Positions 9,109 to 11,251 of a DNA stretch of 11,251 bases are shown here, in pieces. The stretch spans positions 1-11,251 of the forward strand of contig UZAE01001860.1 in NCBI GenBank assembly GCA_900617975.1. The letters run 5' to 3'. Origin of the DNA: Rodentolepis nana (Eukaryota; Platyhelminthes; Cestoda; Cyclophyllidea; Hymenolepididae). Numbering within the stretch: the first letter of the stretch is position 1; each line of letters starts with the position of its first letter. The translations under genes were made by a program, and so were the position numbers. The notes under the pieces are model-generated. The model was not told the DNA's origin and ran no database searches. It saw nothing but the letters and a program-made list of their open reading frames with translations.

Positions 9109-9290
9109 ATGACAGTGGAGCATTGGTCACAGTGTTCGTCTGTCATGGGTTCGATTATTAGTAAGGACGCAGATGAAGTAGGCTAAATGGCCAATCACCT
9201 TGGTTCAGCCTGACTATAGAGATCGTGACAGAAGTCTACTCTCACCAGGTGGTCCACTTGATGTCATACTCTACCCGAGAAATTATTTTC
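9109..9290 (+). repeat. Possible tRNA-derived SINE or remnant
   Basis: A pol III box B-like sequence GGTTCGATTA (9148-9157) is preceded by a weak box A-like TGACAGTGG about 38 bp upstream. The next segment folds into a small nested hairpin: AGGCT (9180-9184) with AGCCT (9207-9211), and inside it GCCAA with TTGGT. An inverted pair ATGACAG / CTGTCAT (9109-9115, 9140-9146) frames the putative head. The last two bases of the box B consensus are lost, and no poly(A) tail or target-site duplication is clear, so this would be an old copy. Ends are approximate. Confidence 0.35.
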
Positions 9291-9510
9291 CTAAATGCCT
9301 TGGGAATTATTGACATATTGAGAGGATTGTTATTTTTTTGATTAAGCAATGAGGTCTCTCACACTTTGGAATGCAACATGAAGTGCAGGCTAGCTGAAGT
9401 ATAAAAAATTTTATCTTTTGCAAGTCGAACTTTTGAACCATTTAGGTAAAGTGTAAATAGTTAGTGTTCGTAAAAGACTTATATTTAGATGCCCTTTATA
9501 TATTTTCCAA

Positions 9511-9573
9511 ACCGCCTTCCAAATTTAACTGAGTACCTGCTTATTTTAGGCGGTAAATGGACAAGTTAAATTT
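9511..9573 (+). repeat. Two interleaved inverted repeats (pseudoknot topology)
   Basis: ACCGCCT (9511-9517) is complementary to AGGCGGT (9548-9554), and AAATTTAACT (9521-9530) to AGTTAAATTT (9564-9573). The order is arm 1, arm 2, arm 1', arm 2', so the two stems (7 and 10 bp) cross rather than nest, the arrangement of an H-type pseudoknot. Loops are 3, 17 and 9 nt. The complementarity is read directly; any function is unknown, and AT-rich DNA makes chance stems fairly likely. Confidence 0.6.
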
Positions 9574-11065
9574 AATCAGAAGTTTATATTCTAATTGATT
9601 GTTTCGCCTTACCTTTTATTTACGCACTGGCCTCTATGGGTGAAATATAAGCTAATTCAATACTTTCAATCTACGTTGTCGTAAGTTAGGAGAATGTTGT
9701 CCAAAGCTCATCTAGAGTAGAGAGTGACATCATTGAACTTCCTCGATGCGACTCCAATTCTGTCATATTTAATTAATGTGTCTGCTGGTTCCTCCTACTC
9801 AGTGTACGCCTATAGGAATCGAGTCCCTGATCAATGTCGTGACAGTCGAACCGGGTGACAAATGCGCCTTCTGAAATGCACAGTTCATTCGTTTAAGCAT
9901 ATGTCTTGAAATGCGAATGTAATTAGACCTCTAATAGTGTTCCTTCACCGGGTTTTCACTGGAGTAGTCTTTTCAAATATCTTATTAAACTATTTTGAGT
10001 TTCAATGCATTCAAGAGAGCCTTAATTACTTATCTCTTGCTTACGTCCTCCACCGAGTGCTGACATGTAGTTATTCTTGTGTCTTACTTTGATTATGAAT
10101 TTTAATATTTTATTGTTATCAAAACCTACCTCAGGTTGGACAAAATATCTATGTTATTTAGCTAGGGTGATACGTTAAACAGTCTTATGTATAAGGTGTG
10201 AACAAGGTATAACTTCGTTATGGTGCAACTTATGGGCACAGCAAAGCAGCAAATGGTACAAGGTTGGGCGGAAATGACCATCTTGTTCCAATGGCTGGGC
10301 GGCACGCGATCATAATTGAGAATACGTTCTGTGTGCTTATAGATCTCGTGACCATTTTAGAGGCCAATCAGGATATAGCAAATATGTTTATAAAGTGTAT
10401 TAGTGCGAGAGCTGAGGCTCGGATACTACAAAGAATATGCGTGCTAATGGACTGATTCTAATCATATTCAGTAGGAATTAGGTATATCTTGTTGCTTGGC
10501 GTACATTGGTGCCCCTCGTGCATTTCAGGTAGTTCCGGGTGTTCAAGATCGATTCACAACAAAGCATGCCTAATGATTTGGGTGGGCAACCTCACTGGTT
10601 AATTCTGGTCAATAAGAGGGGCAGTAGAGTGAGTTTTTCTGGGCTCTGTCAGCTCTGTAAACGCATAATTAGTTACGTCTCTGAACTTGTCTTTATTTCA
10701 TTTTCAGTTGCATTGTTTTAACCACAACTACCCTTTCACTTTCTACCTTCTAGTATCTTATTAATCTTGCTAGCCTCATATCTCCCGATTTCCACGGTAC
10801 CAATTCTCCCTATGTGTTCAATGGATTATTTAAATTACATCCCAAGTGCATCAACGGAGGCATTAGCAAAACTTGTAGGGGTAAAGGGAGGGTAGGGACA
10901 CTTGGTACTGATCACATTCTGACTTTCCGTTGGTAAGGTACATTACTAGAAGTCCATCGATCTCACACAGTCTTGTACGTTGACTAATGGTGCATTTCAT
11001 CTTAAGACTACCTAGGCATACTCAAATGATTGACCCAATTTTATATTTAAAGGGTGGGGTGTACG
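9574..11065. other. Intergenic region without a convincing gene
   Basis: Stop-rich AT-biased sequence. One frame is open from 10213 to 10455 (80 codons plus stop, ending ...ILQRICVLMD) without recognised homology. A second open stretch ends at a donor-like AGA|GTGAGT near 10630. Neither can be assigned to a gene. Around 9790-9860 a patch with GGAATCGAGTCCC and GTCGAACCGGG resembles fragments of box B motifs and may be a decayed repeat. Confidence 0.5.
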
Positions 11066-11251
11066 ATAGACTTACCTCCACGTGGTGCATCCTGGGCAAC
11101 GTATACTCATATGGCAAATAAGTCTATTAACCGCTAGTTGACTTCTCACTTCAAACTACCATCACCCCACTGTATGCCATATTCGATTATTTCCACATTC
11201 TCACCTCACCTTTTTCTACCTTTGTGTCTGTCTCTTATACATCTTTGAAAC
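11066..11251 (+). repeat. Dispersed repeat, copy R (cut by window edge)
   Basis: This is inverted relative to copy L at 570-738. The sharp element end is at 11066 (ATAGACTTACC), and similarity runs to the window end. Its first 62 bp (11066-11127) are bounded by perfect 9-bp inverted arms, ATAGACTTA (11066-11074) and TAAGTCTAT (11119-11127). Beyond the core it shares CACTTCAAACTACCAT-, CTCACCT- and ACCTTTGTG-type blocks with copy L. The flanking bases outside the end differ between copies, as expected for independent insertions. No intact protein is encoded in the visible part. Confidence 0.75.

Noticed and set aside
10539..10721. 60-codon plus-strand frame with acceptor-like and donor-like flanks
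   Set aside because: Only an isolated exon-like stretch ending at GTGAGT near 10630 is open. No neighbouring exon joins it in phase and no homology is recognised.

Overview
This is eukaryotic nuclear DNA: two intron-split protein genes on the + strand, canonical GT-AG splice junctions, AT-rich non-coding sequence and dispersed repeats. There are no bacterial operon features, ribosome binding sites, CRISPR arrays or recognisable viral genes. The very short introns of the first gene (36, 38, 48, 58 and 72 nt) next to long introns in the second (515, 894 and 919 nt) resemble the bimodal intron sizes of flatworms, especially tapeworms. Platyhelminth, probably cestode, is my best guess; it is an inference and no species is claimed.

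Layout. 1-915 is upstream or intronic sequence of gene 1 and carries copy L of a dispersed repeat (about 570-738). 916-2157 holds the last six exons of a biotin--protein ligase / holocarboxylase synthetase (HLCS), with the whole catalytic and C-terminal part but not the N terminus. 2158-3747 is AT-rich intergenic DNA with candidate polyadenylation signals, a 15-G tract and the 5' leader of gene 2. 3748-8010 is a complete four-exon gene for a 644-residue nuclear-type protein with an AT-hook-like basic stretch, one C2H2 zinc finger and a C-terminal region reminiscent of vertebrate ZNF839. Its first intron contains a long imperfect hairpin (4633-4741). 8011-8065 is an AT/GT microsatellite in the presumed 3' UTR. 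8066-11065 has no convincing gene; it holds a possible tRNA-derived SINE (about 9109-9290) and two interleaved inverted repeats with pseudoknot topology (9511-9573). 11066-11251 is copy R of the dispersed repeat, inverted relative to copy L and cut by the window edge.

The two genes show no functional link. HLCS charges biotin-dependent carboxylases, while the zinc-finger protein is probably a DNA-binding or chromatin-associated factor. The least explained signals are the intronic hairpin, the repeat family with a conserved 62-bp core bounded by inverted arms, and the pseudoknot-like element. All coordinates and splice phases were worked out by hand; homology statements rest on remembered family features, not on a search.
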